Source of the DNA: JANQRA01 sp035762545
Lineage (GTDB): Bacteria; Actinomycetota; Acidimicrobiia; Spongiisociales; ZC4RG35
Reading direction: 5' to 3'
Assembly: GCA_035762545.1 (NCBI GenBank)
Contig: DASTOM010000019.1
Span: forward strand, 1-64,000
DNA length: 64,000 nt
Below are positions 52,112 to 60,481 of the stretch, one piece after another. Positions within the stretch are counted from its first letter, which is position 1, and every line of letters starts with the position of its first letter. The notes beneath the pieces are model-generated. The model worked only from the letters and a program-made list of their open reading frames with translations, did not search any database and had not been told where the DNA came from. Position numbers and translations under genes: made by a program.

Positions 52112-52212
52112 GGTGTCGCCAGTGGTCCGGACCCGGCCGGGATCGTGATCCCGACGAGGCGCATGTCGGTCTCCCCAGGGTTGCAGCTGACCCGGGGTTG
52201 AGTTTGGTCCAT
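52108..52212 (-). CDS. 34-codon leader ORF overlapping the acetolactate-synthase-like start
   Basis: ATG 52212 follows GAGGAGACCCCC. The frame encodes MDQTQPRVSCNPGETDMRLV, then GITIPAGSGPLATP, and ends with TGA at 52108, whose bases overlap the GTG start of the next gene (GTGA). The ribosome-binding site and overlap suggest translation and coupling. It has no run of branched-chain amino-acid codons, so classic attenuation is not evident. It may be a short leader or a real small protein. Confidence 0.45.
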   Translation of the reverse strand: MDQTQPRVSCNPGETDMRLVGITIPAGSGPLATP

Positions 52213-52745
52213 GGGGGTCTCCTCGGTCGCTGGTGTCTACAAACATGATCCTGGCACGCTTTCGACCGCTAGGAATCGTCTGGCCTCCCGAGTCAACTTG
52301 ACGTTGATGGAATGACCTGGTCCCACCGAGGCTCAACCTCTGCGGGGCCGACCGTGCCGCATTGCAGGCCCTCGGCCACCATGAGACCCTCGATGCGAAA
52401 AACCTCGAGCAGGAAGCACCGACGTTGGAGTAGTCCCCGCACAGGGGGCCCGCAGAATCGACCCCGCGGCCGACTCGCGACAAGACCAGGGGTGCCCAGA
52501 AACAGGAAAGGACCTGCGCAATCTCCTGGGTCGGAGGGGAGACGGCGAGGCCCAGATTCCTATCGAACTTCCGTGTTTAACGTCGCCGGAAGTATCACGA
52601 CACGCTGAATCGTAGCGAGTTCGCCGCCGTAGGCCGCATCCGTCCGGATCTCAAAGGCACGGGTGGCCCCCGAACGATCGAGGGACGTGACCTCCATCCG
52701 GATCTCAAAGACAGGCGAGTGAACTCACTCGTTGGGCGCCCACGT
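52213..52745. other. Long intergenic stretch with one unassigned frame
   Basis: A minus-strand frame of 45 codons ending at about 52558 reads MEVTSLDRSGATRAFEIRTD, then GGELATIQRVVILPATLN. It looks coding but has no family I can name and no strong ribosome-binding site. The rest shows only shadow frames. Confidence 0.35.
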
Positions 52746-53120
52746 TCATATGTCGTGCTCGTCGACCCAGATCGTCTCCGTTGGCGCCGGCACCCAGAGC
52801 TCGTAGAAGGCGAAGGGCTCGTCGTTCGGGTTCTCGAACCAGTGGATCTCGCCATCGGAGGCGGTGGCCACGTCGCCCTTGGCGACCTCGAATGACTCGT
52901 CTCCGAGGTGGAATATCCCACGCCCCTCGGAAACGAACCAGATGTGACGTGCGCCCACGTGGTAGTGGGCGGCGGCGGTGTCTCCGGGCCGGTAGGTGAT
53001 GTGGTCCGCTTTGAGATCGGTGAACCCGAAGAGGTCCTCGGTCACGAGGTCGATGCGATGACGTCCGTCTCTCGTTGATTCCAGGGTGGGGAGGTCGGCG
53101 CTGTGAATGACCTTCGGCAT
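52746..53120 (-). CDS. Cupin-domain protein
   Basis: The 124-residue protein has the two cupin motifs. The first is PGDTAAAHYHVGARHIWFVSE with two metal-type His and the Glu of the following strand. The second is FEVAKGDVATASDGEIHWFE with a His near the end. The fold binds a metal and a small carboxylate or sugar; the reaction is unknown. The start is ATG 53120. The gene at 53175 is 54 bases upstream on the same strand, so the two may be one unit. Confidence 0.85.
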   Translation of the reverse strand: MPKVIHSADLPTLESTRDGRHRIDLVTEDLFGFTDLKADHITYRPGDTAAAHYHVGARHIWFVSEGRGIFHLGDESFEVAKGDVATASDGEIHWFENPNDEPFAFYELWVPAPTETIWVDEHDI

Positions 53121-53174
53121 CTATGCAACCTACCTGGAAGCTGACTCCGCCGCGGAGTGTCCGCCCACGGACCC

Positions 53175-53450
53175 TCAGCGGGGCTCCTCGAGCAGCCAGG
53201 TGGCATAGGCGCGGGGCCAGGACTGGTCGGGGCTCTCCTGGGTGTAGCGGCGATCGGCAGCCGCCAGCCAAGCCGCCAGGTCATCTGCTGTCATCTCGGC
53301 ACCGAGGATCCGGTTCACCTCGTCGAGGGCACGGCCGGCATACCACTTTGCCCACTCCGAGTTGGATCCGCCGGTTTCGGCATGGTGAGCTCGGGCGGTC
53401 TCGACAAAGACCCCCATCAACCCGTAGGTCCGGTCCGGATGCTGGCTCAT
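53175..53450 (-). CDS. Small conserved-looking protein of unknown function
   Basis: The 91-residue protein reads MSQHPDRTYGLMGVFVETAR, then AKWYAGRALDEVNRILGAEM and DLAAWLAAADRRYTQESPDQ. It is helical, with tryptophans at regular spacing. I do not recognise the family. It lies directly upstream of the cupin gene on the same strand. The start is ATG 53450. Confidence 0.6.
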   Translation of the reverse strand: MSQHPDRTYGLMGVFVETARAHHAETGGSNSEWAKWYAGRALDEVNRILGAEMTADDLAAWLAAADRRYTQESPDQSWPRAYATWLLEEPR

Positions 53451-53556
53451 GCGGAGCTGAGACTACAAAATGGGAGAGGGTGATCCGCGTTCGGGCCCCA
53501 GAAATATGTCGGCGCGGTTGGCCAAGATCGAGACGGGGATGCCCGGTCGGAGATAC

Positions 53557-54381
53557 TCAGCGTCGGGCTGTTCGGCCACGTCGACTCGATGGGGACACCC
53601 CCGGCTCAGGGCTGGTCGGTGAGCAACGGACTTCTCCCGGTTGTGGCTTTTCCCTCCTCGATCCTCGCCGCCTTACCGCGGCGGACGCGGTCAGAAAGGA
53701 CACTGTGTTGAACGAGCTGTGAGCAATCCAGGGGGCGAGGAGCGATCCGGTGCCCCGTCGCATCGCGGAGAGGGCCAACCCTGCGACGCCGGCGGCGGCC
53801 GATCCGGCCACTGCTGCCCCCAACCGCTGCGATGGCGACATCTCCCGACCCAACCGATTGCCCGCCAGGGCGCGGCCGGTTGGGACCACATGCCAGGCGG
53901 AGAACGCGGCCGCGGCCAGCCATTCGGCCCGGGCGGCGGGATGGGCCCTGCGCAGAAGGGCGGTGAGGACACCACGAAAGGCAACTTCCTCGAAGAGGGC
54001 GGTGCCCAGGGGGAAACGGGTCAGTGCCCTGCGCCACACCGCATCTCCCGACGCCGCGGCCCGGTCGTCGTCGAGCATCTCCGGGTGTGCCAGGGCGACG
54101 AGCCCGACAGCCGTGGCGGCCAGCGAGGCGCCCCCGCCGACCAACAGACCATCCCGGAGACTGCCTCCACGGAGCCCCATCTCCTCCCAGGTCAGTCCGG
54201 AGGCTCGACCGACGCCCACAAGGAGCCCGGAAACGACCAGGTTCCCGGTGACGTAACCCCGCTCGTTGAGCAACGTGTTCTGCACCAGATTGTGCACGGC
54301 GAGCAGACCGAGCACAGCATTCGTCCCTCTACCGTCCCGAGTCACCGTCTCATCCCGCGACGTGTCATTGTCCGGTGTCAT
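53557..54381 (-). CDS. CPBP-family intramembrane protease
   Basis: From ATG 54381 the protein has 274 residues with six to eight hydrophobic helices. LFEEVAFRGVLTALLRRAH is the EExxxR motif of CPBP (Abi) proteins, and PWIAHSSFNTVSFL has the conserved His and Asn. FSAWHVVPTGRALAGN adds the middle His. These are glutamic-type membrane proteases or maturation factors. The last 30 residues are charged and probably cytoplasmic. Confidence 0.85.
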   Translation of the reverse strand: MTPDNDTSRDETVTRDGRGTNAVLGLLAVHNLVQNTLLNERGYVTGNLVVSGLLVGVGRASGLTWEEMGLRGGSLRDGLLVGGGASLAATAVGLVALAHPEMLDDDRAAASGDAVWRRALTRFPLGTALFEEVAFRGVLTALLRRAHPAARAEWLAAAAFSAWHVVPTGRALAGNRLGREMSPSQRLGAAVAGSAAAGVAGLALSAMRRGTGSLLAPWIAHSSFNTVSFLTASAAVRRRGSRREKPQPGEVRCSPTSPEPGVSPSSRRGRTARR

Positions 54382-54480
54382 GTGGTGATTGTCGCACCGG
54401 TCTGGGTGGACATCGCTCCCGGCAGGCCCTTCACGGTGTAGGTTGGGCGGGCAAACCAACTATGTGAGGGAGCCCCCGGA

Positions 54481-54780
54481 ATGTGTTGCATGGTCACGTC
54501 ACTCGTCCTGATCGGGCCCCGCGCCGCGATCCTGGTTTGGGGTCTGGTCCAGCCGGCCCGCTGGGAAGCAACGTTCTCCACATTCGTTTGGCCACTCCTC
54601 GGATTCCTGGTGCTCCCCTGGACGACGCTGATGTACGTCGCTGTGGCTCCCCTGGGCGTGTCGGGCTTCGACTGGTTCTGGCTGGCGCTGGGCGTGGTTC
54701 TAGACATCGCCTCGTACTCGGGCAGTGCGTGGGGCAATCGGGAGAAGATCGACAGCTACCGCTCACCTTCACCGGCGTAG
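54481..54780 (+). CDS. Small membrane protein
   Basis: The 99-residue protein starts at ATG 54481 after GTGAGGGAG, and an ATG at 54490 is also possible. It has three hydrophobic helices: GPRAAILVWGLVQPARW, FVWPLLGFLVLPWTTLMYVA and FDWFWLALGVVLDIASYSGS. Such proteins, with LPWTTLMYV and GVSGFDW, are common in Actinomycetota and Chloroflexota; the function is unknown. Confidence 0.75.
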   Translation: MCCMVTSLVLIGPRAAILVWGLVQPARWEATFSTFVWPLLGFLVLPWTTLMYVAVAPLGVSGFDWFWLALGVVLDIASYSGSAWGNREKIDSYRSPSPA

Positions 54781-54796
54781 TCGAGGGCGCCCGAAA

Positions 54797-56161
54797 TCAG
54801 ATCGACTTGAGGGCAGACACCGTCTGCTCCAACGCCTCCTTGGCGTCGGCGAAGAACATGAGCGTCTTGTCGTCGTAGAAAAGGGGATTGTCGATCCCGG
54901 CGAAACCCGAGGACAGGCTTCGCTTGACGACGATGACCGTGCCCGCCCGGTCGACGTTGAGAATAGGCATCCCGTAGATCGCCGACGAGGGATCGTCACG
55001 TGCTGAGGGATTGACCACGTCGTTGGCCCCGAGGATCAACACGACATCGGTCTGGGGGAACTGAGGGTCGGCCTGTTCGAGGTCGAGGAGCTGCTCGTAG
55101 GGAACGTCGGCCTCAGCGAGGAGGACGTTCATGTGCCCGGGCATACGTCCGGCGACCGGATGGATGGCGTAATGGACCGTCGTACCTCGTTCCTCCAACG
55201 CCTCGGCCAGCTCCCTGGTGGCGTGCTGCGCCTGTGCGACCGCGAGCCCGTATCCGGGCACGATCATCACGGTGTCCGCGTAACCCAAGGTGATCGCAGC
55301 GTCCTCGGCGGTAGCTCTCTTCACCGGTCTGTCCGATGGACCGGTGGCGGCACCTCCGCCCTCGGTCCCAAAACCGGCGAACAGGACGTTGCCCAACGAT
55401 CGGTTCATCGCCTCCGTCATCTGGAACGTGAGGATGAGGCCTGCCGCGCCGACCAGGGCGCCTCCGATGATCAGCGGGTTCGACTCGATGACGAAACCGG
55501 CTGCGGCGGCGGCCAGCCCCGAGAACGAGTTGAGCAGGGAGATCACCACGGGCATGTCGGCCCCTCCGATCGGGAGGACGCCCATCACTCCTAACAGGAG
55601 CGACAGACCCGCCACGATCCAATAGCCCGCCGGCTCTTCGGCGACGGTGGCCCAGATGGCGACCGCGACGATCCCGATGACGATCAGCGCATTGAGCAGC
55701 TTCTGGCCAGGGTAGGTGAGTGGCCGACCCGGAAGGATGCCCTGCAGCTTGGCGAAGGCCATGAAGCTCCCCGAGAACGTGATGGCGCCGATCAGCGTCG
55801 ACACGAAGATCGAGACAGATGTCTCGGCGGGCATCGAGACCAGGCCCAACTCGACCACCTCGGTCGCGGCGACGAGGGCGGAGGCGATTCCGCCAAGGCC
55901 GTTGAAGATCGCCACCATCTGGGGCATGGACGTCATCTGTACGCGCAGCGCCGCCCAGCCCCCCAAGACGGCGCCCAAGCCGAGACCGCCCAGCACGATT
56001 CCCCAGTTCAGGATGCCTTGACTGACCAGGGTTATGACGATGGCCGCCAACATCCCCACCGCGGCGATCCGGTTGCCGGATCGTGCCGTGCTCGGCGCGC
56101 CGAGCCGGCGCAGGCCGACGATGAATGCGACTGCCGACGCCAGGTAGAGAAGGGCGGTCAC
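54797..56161 (-). CDS. pntB: NAD(P) transhydrogenase subunit beta
   Basis: The 454-residue protein has about nine membrane helices, with GGADMPVVISLLNSFSGLAA, the conserved proton-channel region, and a C-terminal NADP-binding domain (VPGYGLAVAQAQHATRELAE, YAIHPVAGRMPGHMNVLLAE, GANDVVNPSARDDPSSAIYG). It forms the proton-translocating transhydrogenase with the two alpha parts upstream, making NADPH from NADH with the proton gradient. GTG 56161 overlaps the pntA2 stop. Confidence 0.96.
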   Translation of the reverse strand: MTALLYLASAVAFIVGLRRLGAPSTARSGNRIAAVGMLAAIVITLVSQGILNWGIVLGGLGLGAVLGGWAALRVQMTSMPQMVAIFNGLGGIASALVAATEVVELGLVSMPAETSVSIFVSTLIGAITFSGSFMAFAKLQGILPGRPLTYPGQKLLNALIVIGIVAVAIWATVAEEPAGYWIVAGLSLLLGVMGVLPIGGADMPVVISLLNSFSGLAAAAAGFVIESNPLIIGGALVGAAGLILTFQMTEAMNRSLGNVLFAGFGTEGGGAATGPSDRPVKRATAEDAAITLGYADTVMIVPGYGLAVAQAQHATRELAEALEERGTTVHYAIHPVAGRMPGHMNVLLAEADVPYEQLLDLEQADPQFPQTDVVLILGANDVVNPSARDDPSSAIYGMPILNVDRAGTVIVVKRSLSSGFAGIDNPLFYDDKTLMFFADAKEALEQTVSALKSI

Positions 56162-56460
56162 TCCTTCGCCTTCCTTCGCTCGTCGCGGCTCCGGAACATC
56201 TCCAGCATCCGATCGGTGACCAGGAACCCACCGACGACGTTCACCGTCGCCGTCGCGACGGCGAGAAAACCGAGGATCTGCGCCAGAGGAGTCGCCCCCA
56301 AGCCGGCGGCGGTCAGAGCCCCGATGATCGTGATCCCCGAGATCGCATTGGCACCCGACATCAGGGGGGTGTGGAGGGTGGGAGGGACTTTGCTGATGAC
56401 TTCGAAGCCGACGAACGCAGCCAGGACGAAGACGGTGATGCCGACCACGAGCTCTGTCAT
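56158..56460 (-). CDS. NAD(P) transhydrogenase subunit alpha, membrane part
   Basis: The 100-residue protein has three or four membrane helices (VVGITVFVLAAFVGFEVI, ISGITIIGALTAAG, LGFLAVATATVNVVGGF) and the conserved PPTLHTPLMSGANAISG. It is the separate domain II part of the alpha subunit (often called PntA2 or PntAB). Both ends overlap its neighbours by 4 bases (ATGA and GTGA), so the three subunits are translationally coupled. Confidence 0.93.
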   Translation of the reverse strand: MTELVVGITVFVLAAFVGFEVISKVPPTLHTPLMSGANAISGITIIGALTAAGLGATPLAQILGFLAVATATVNVVGGFLVTDRMLEMFRSRDERRKAKE

Positions 56461-57590
56461 GTTGCCTCCCCCAAACCCATGGCTCGTCTCACCACCGGGT
56501 GGGTGACGCGTCCATCGTGGGTTATGCACGCCTCGCTGACGATCTGATCGTCGAAGTCGAGGGCAGGTGAGCCATCCTCGGCAGTGATCCTCCCCAGGAA
56601 TGAGATGAGGTTTCGGGCGTACATCTGGCTGGCGTCGTAGGCCACACGACCGGGGAGGTCGAGGGGCCCCATCACAGTGACTCCGCGATGGGACACGGTC
56701 TCTCCGGGCCGGGTCACCTCGCAGTTGCCGCCCGAGGGTGCCGCCACGTCGACGATGACCGAACCCGGACGCATTCCCTCCACCATCTCCCTGGACACCA
56801 GCAGCGGAGCCGGGGACCCCGGGATCTGAGCAGTGGTGACCACCACGTCGGACTCGGCGACGACGGCAGCCAGCGAGTCCTGCTGTCTCCTCTGGGTCTC
56901 GTCGGAGACCTCCCGGGCGTAGCCCGTGGCCGCGGCCGCCGACTCGTCGACCGGAGCCGCCACGAACCGTGCCCCGAGGCTCTCGATCTGCTCCCTCACC
57001 TCGGGTCGGATGTCATATGCCGACACCGACGCTCCAAGCCTTCGCGCCGTTGCTATCGCCTGCAGCCCGGCGACGCCGGCGCCCAGGACCAGCAGCTTGA
57101 CGGGGGGGATGGTTCCCGAAGCTGTCATCAGCATGGGAAAGAATCGAGGGGTCGCCGCCGCCGCCATGAGGACGGCGTGATACCCGGCGGCGGTGGCCTG
57201 CGAGGAGAGCGCGTCCATGCTCTGCGCCAGAGTCGTTCGCGGAATCGCTTCCATGGCGAAAGCGGTGATCCGCCGGTCGGCAAGCACCGAGACCAGGTCC
57301 GCAGCCTGAAACGGGTCGAGAAACCCAACGAGGATCGAGCCTTCGGCCATCCGACGCGCTACCTCCGGAGGGGGTGGCCCCACCACGGCAACCAGGTCGG
57401 CCCGGGGGAGTGGATCACTCGTCAGCTGGGCTCCCGCGTCGACGTACTCGGCATCCTCAAACCCCGCCCGCCGGCCCGCGCCGAATTCGACGTGAACGGA
57501 GTGACGTTGCTCGACGAGCCGAAGGGTGGACTGGGGCGTGATCGCGACACGGCTCTCACCAATGGGTTCCGAAGGCACGCCGATCTGCAT
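56457..57590 (-). CDS. NAD(P) transhydrogenase subunit alpha, NAD-binding part
   Basis: The 377-residue protein starts MQIGVPSEPIGESRVAITPQ and has the NAD-binding Rossmann motif LLVLGAGVAGLQAIATARRL. It also carries VLMAAAATPRFFPMLMTASG, DVVVTTAQIPGSPAPLLV and IVDVAAPSGGNCEVTRPGET, all characteristic of PntA domain I. It is the first gene of the three-gene pnt operon. The start is ATG 57590. Confidence 0.95.
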   Translation of the reverse strand: MQIGVPSEPIGESRVAITPQSTLRLVEQRHSVHVEFGAGRRAGFEDAEYVDAGAQLTSDPLPRADLVAVVGPPPPEVARRMAEGSILVGFLDPFQAADLVSVLADRRITAFAMEAIPRTTLAQSMDALSSQATAAGYHAVLMAAAATPRFFPMLMTASGTIPPVKLLVLGAGVAGLQAIATARRLGASVSAYDIRPEVREQIESLGARFVAAPVDESAAAATGYAREVSDETQRRQQDSLAAVVAESDVVVTTAQIPGSPAPLLVSREMVEGMRPGSVIVDVAAPSGGNCEVTRPGETVSHRGVTVMGPLDLPGRVAYDASQMYARNLISFLGRITAEDGSPALDFDDQIVSEACITHDGRVTHPVVRRAMGLGEAT

Positions 57591-57804
57591 CGCCCGGGCA
57601 CGCTAACTGTTCGGTCGGGTCGAGTCGACGTTGCCCGCACCTGGGTGCCCTCCAGATGATCCGGGCAGGGCGCCGGCTTCGAACCCCGAGGATGGTCGCG
57701 ATACGGATTCCTGCGTTTGCTGGTGTGGCTGCCTCGACAGCTGAATTCGCCCTCGCAGCCTTCAGGACGAACGGTCCGGATGAGCTCCTGTTTGGATCTC
57801 GAAC

Positions 57805-58473
57805 GTGAGGAGGGAGGTCGGCGCAGAGCTGCGCAATCTCGTTTCGGGGAGAGTCGGTATCGCCGACGGGGTCCTTCCACCGATCCTGTTCGTCCTCGTC
57901 AACGCAGTTTGGGGCCTGACTCCCGCAGCGATGGCGGGGTTGGGGGCAGCGCTGGCGATAACCCTCTTTCGGCTCGCCCGAGGACGACCGGTCCGTTTCG
58001 CAATCGCTGGCCTCGCCGGGACAGCCATTGCCGTTGTGTTCGCCATTCGCTCAGAGTCGGCGGAGAGCTACTTCCTTCCCGGGATCATCAGCGGGGTCCT
58101 CACCACGGCAGTCCTGATCGTGTCCGTCCCCCTGAAGCGGCCGGCGGTCGCGTTCACCAGTTGGATCACCAGGGGCTGGCCCCTCGAGTGGTATTGGCAC
58201 CCGAAGATCCGCCCCGCCTATGCCCGTGCCACGTTGATCTGGGCTGTCTTCTTCGGAGTGCGGACCGCAGTCCAGTGGCGTCTGTTCCTCGACGGCGAGG
58301 TGGAGTGGCTTGGGCTCGTACGCGTTGGCCTGGGTTGGCCCGCGCTTCTCATTTTGCTGATCGGCACCTACCTGCTCGGACGCCGCTGGCTGATCGACCT
58401 CGGCGGTCCATCCGTCGAGGAGTTCCGCCAGGGGTCACCCGCCCCTTGGAGTGGTCAGAGGACCGGGTTCTGA
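57805..58473 (+). CDS. DUF3159 family membrane protein
   Basis: GTG 57805 gives 222 residues with six or so hydrophobic helices. SGRVGIADGVLPPILFVLVN begins the domain; FLPGIISGVLTTAVLIVSVP, LKRPAVAF and ITRGWPLEWYWHPKIRPAYA are the conserved parts, and VQWRLFLDGEVEWLGL follows. DUF3159 is mainly an actinobacterial family with no assigned function. It lies upstream of the glycosyltransferase pair, separated by about 85 bases. Confidence 0.88.
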   Translation: MRREVGAELRNLVSGRVGIADGVLPPILFVLVNAVWGLTPAAMAGLGAALAITLFRLARGRPVRFAIAGLAGTAIAVVFAIRSESAESYFLPGIISGVLTTAVLIVSVPLKRPAVAFTSWITRGWPLEWYWHPKIRPAYARATLIWAVFFGVRTAVQWRLFLDGEVEWLGLVRVGLGWPALLILLIGTYLLGRRWLIDLGGPSVEEFRQGSPAPWSGQRTGF

Positions 58474-58558
58474 CTCCTGATCGGTGGGTCCGCCGTTTGA
58501 ACGTGGTTGTCCGCGTCGAGGAGTGATCCGGGGAGACGTCCGGCTCCGAAACTCTCAC

Positions 58559-60481
58559 ATGCCCGCCACCGAAGTCGGCCTGGCTTCTGATCTCGACGCC
58601 ATCGTCGACAGGATCGTCACCGCCGACAGCATCCTCGAGATGATCCGCCTGTTGGGCCCGCTCAGCGAGACCGCGGCCGCAGCAATCCCCGACCAATGCG
58701 TCGCCACCATTCGGCGGCTCCTCGACCGTCACCCCGACGATCCCCTGCCGGGATACATGGGTGTCATCGCCCTGGCAGGGGTCCGGTCGGCCCACGTCGA
58801 GCCTCTCCTCACCGGACTCCTGGACAGCGACGACCCCGTCCTCGCCGACTACGCAGCCTGGTCCCTCAGCCGCCGCCGGCCGTATCGCCCCGCCCTGTCC
58901 CAGCTGGAACATATGGCAGGTGATGGCGACTTCTCCCGGATGATGGCCGAGCTGGCCCTGGAGAACTGGTTGCGACACACACCAGAGCTGGTCTGGCAGG
59001 TGCACCGCAGCCAGACCGAGCACTTCCTGCGTCTCGGCGAGAGGGTCGAGCCCATCAGCGCCAGGTCGCGGAAGAGCTCCCGTCTTCGCATCGCCCAGGT
59101 GCTGATGCAGGGACGGGTCGACGCCGAGCTGTCGGCAGCCGGAGCAGGAGACGGTGGCGGTCTGATCACTCTCCAGGTCGGGCTGACCCGGGCCCTCGCC
59201 GACCACGACGACGTCGAGGACGCGTTTCTGGTCACCCGTCGCATCCTCGGCGAGTCCGCCAGCCTCTCCCGGCCGGTGGCACCGATCGGGGAGAGCGGGG
59301 GGACGCTGGTCCGGCTCCAGTTCGGCGACCCCGGATACATCGCCACCCCGGACATGTGGGAGCACCGCGCCGAGTTGGAACGCGAGCTGCGACGCTTCCT
59401 CATCGAGAGAGGCCCATTCGACGCCCTCCATCTCCGCTTCGCCGACGTCGGCACCTTTGTCGCCGCCCGTCTCGGGAACGAGCTCGGCATTCCGGTCTTC
59501 TTCACGCTCGCCCCCGACCCCCACGGTGTCATCGCCGCCGCCGAGAGCTCCGGAACCCTCACCCGAGCCAACTTCGGAGAAGTGGAACGGGCCCAGCACT
59601 ATCTGTTCCGGGCCTGGCTGGTCGAGTCGATGCTGCGCGACGCAGAGCATCTGGCCTTGCTACCGAGGCGCAATCAAGCCCACCTCTTCTCCGATCTGTT
59701 GGGTGTGGACATCACCGATTCCGATCGGTTCACCGTGATCCCCGAGGGGGTGGACTCGGCCGTGGCACGCGCCGCCCAGGAAACGGTGGAGAATCTCGGG
59801 CGATCGGGACAGCTCCCTCCCGTGTTGGCCGAACTGGAGGCACGTATCGGTGAGATGACCCCGTCCCGCCGGGGATTGCCGCTGATCGTCACGGTCGGCC
59901 GGCTCAGTGTCATCAAGGGCATGGACCGGGTAGCCGCTGCCTGGGCCTCCGACGACACCATCCGATCCCGATTCAACCTCGTCATCGTGGGCGGCAACCT
60001 CGCCGACCCCACGCCCGAGGAGGAGTCGGTGCTGGCCGCAGTCCGAGACCGGGTCGGCGGCCACGAGGGCCTGCTGATGCTGGGGGCACGCACCCACCGC
60101 GAGGTGGCCTTGATCCTGGCCGCTGCCGCGTCCGGGACCGCAGACAACATCGGGAGTAGCGGGGTCTACGTGTCCGGGTCGGAGAAAGAGGAGTTCGGGC
60201 TGGCGATCGTGGAGGCGCTGGCCGCCGGGCTTCCGGTGATCGCCCCTGAGGTGGGAGGGCCGGCCACCTATGTCGTCCACGAGTTCACCGGGTTCCTGGC
60301 CGACACCCGCTCCGTGGCATCGATACAGGCTGGGATCCACTGGGCGTTCGATGCCCGCATCTCCGACATCCGAGCCGACTCGGCCCGGCGACTGGTCGAG
60401 TCCGGCTACAGCCTCTCGGCGATGGCCGACAACCTCGTCGACCTCTACGCCGGCGCCTGGGCCGAGTCCACCGCCTCATGA
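58559..60481 (+). CDS. GT-B glycosyltransferase with HEAT-like N-terminus
   Basis: From ATG 58559 the protein has 640 residues. Residues 1-140 contain HEAT-like helix pairs (PLPGYMGVIALAGVRSAHVE, then LTGLLDSDDPVLADYAAWSL). The rest is a GT-B enzyme of the GT4 type: ITLQVGLTRALADH, then IVTVGRLSVIKGMDRVAAAW and SGSEKEEFGLAIVEALAAGL, followed by PVIAPEVGGPATYV, the donor-binding end. It overlaps the next glycosyltransferase by 4 bases (ATGA). No clear ribosome-binding site precedes ATG 58559, so the start may lie further upstream. Confidence 0.82.
   Translation: MPATEVGLASDLDAIVDRIVTADSILEMIRLLGPLSETAAAAIPDQCVATIRRLLDRHPDDPLPGYMGVIALAGVRSAHVEPLLTGLLDSDDPVLADYAAWSLSRRRPYRPALSQLEHMAGDGDFSRMMAELALENWLRHTPELVWQVHRSQTEHFLRLGERVEPISARSRKSSRLRIAQVLMQGRVDAELSAAGAGDGGGLITLQVGLTRALADHDDVEDAFLVTRRILGESASLSRPVAPIGESGGTLVRLQFGDPGYIATPDMWEHRAELERELRRFLIERGPFDALHLRFADVGTFVAARLGNELGIPVFFTLAPDPHGVIAAAESSGTLTRANFGEVERAQHYLFRAWLVESMLRDAEHLALLPRRNQAHLFSDLLGVDITDSDRFTVIPEGVDSAVARAAQETVENLGRSGQLPPVLAELEARIGEMTPSRRGLPLIVTVGRLSVIKGMDRVAAAWASDDTIRSRFNLVIVGGNLADPTPEEESVLAAVRDRVGGHEGLLMLGARTHREVALILAAAASGTADNIGSSGVYVSGSEKEEFGLAIVEALAAGLPVIAPEVGGPATYVVHEFTGFLADTRSVASIQAGIHWAFDARISDIRADSARRLVESGYSLSAMADNLVDLYAGAWAESTAS

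Noticed and set aside
50570..52201. 543-codon plus-strand frame
   Set aside because: Antisense shadow of the acetolactate-synthase-like gene; no domain pattern.
57661..57700. TTCGAACCCCG resembling a tRNA T-arm
   Set aside because: The flanking bases do not form a T stem, and no cloverleaf could be drawn.
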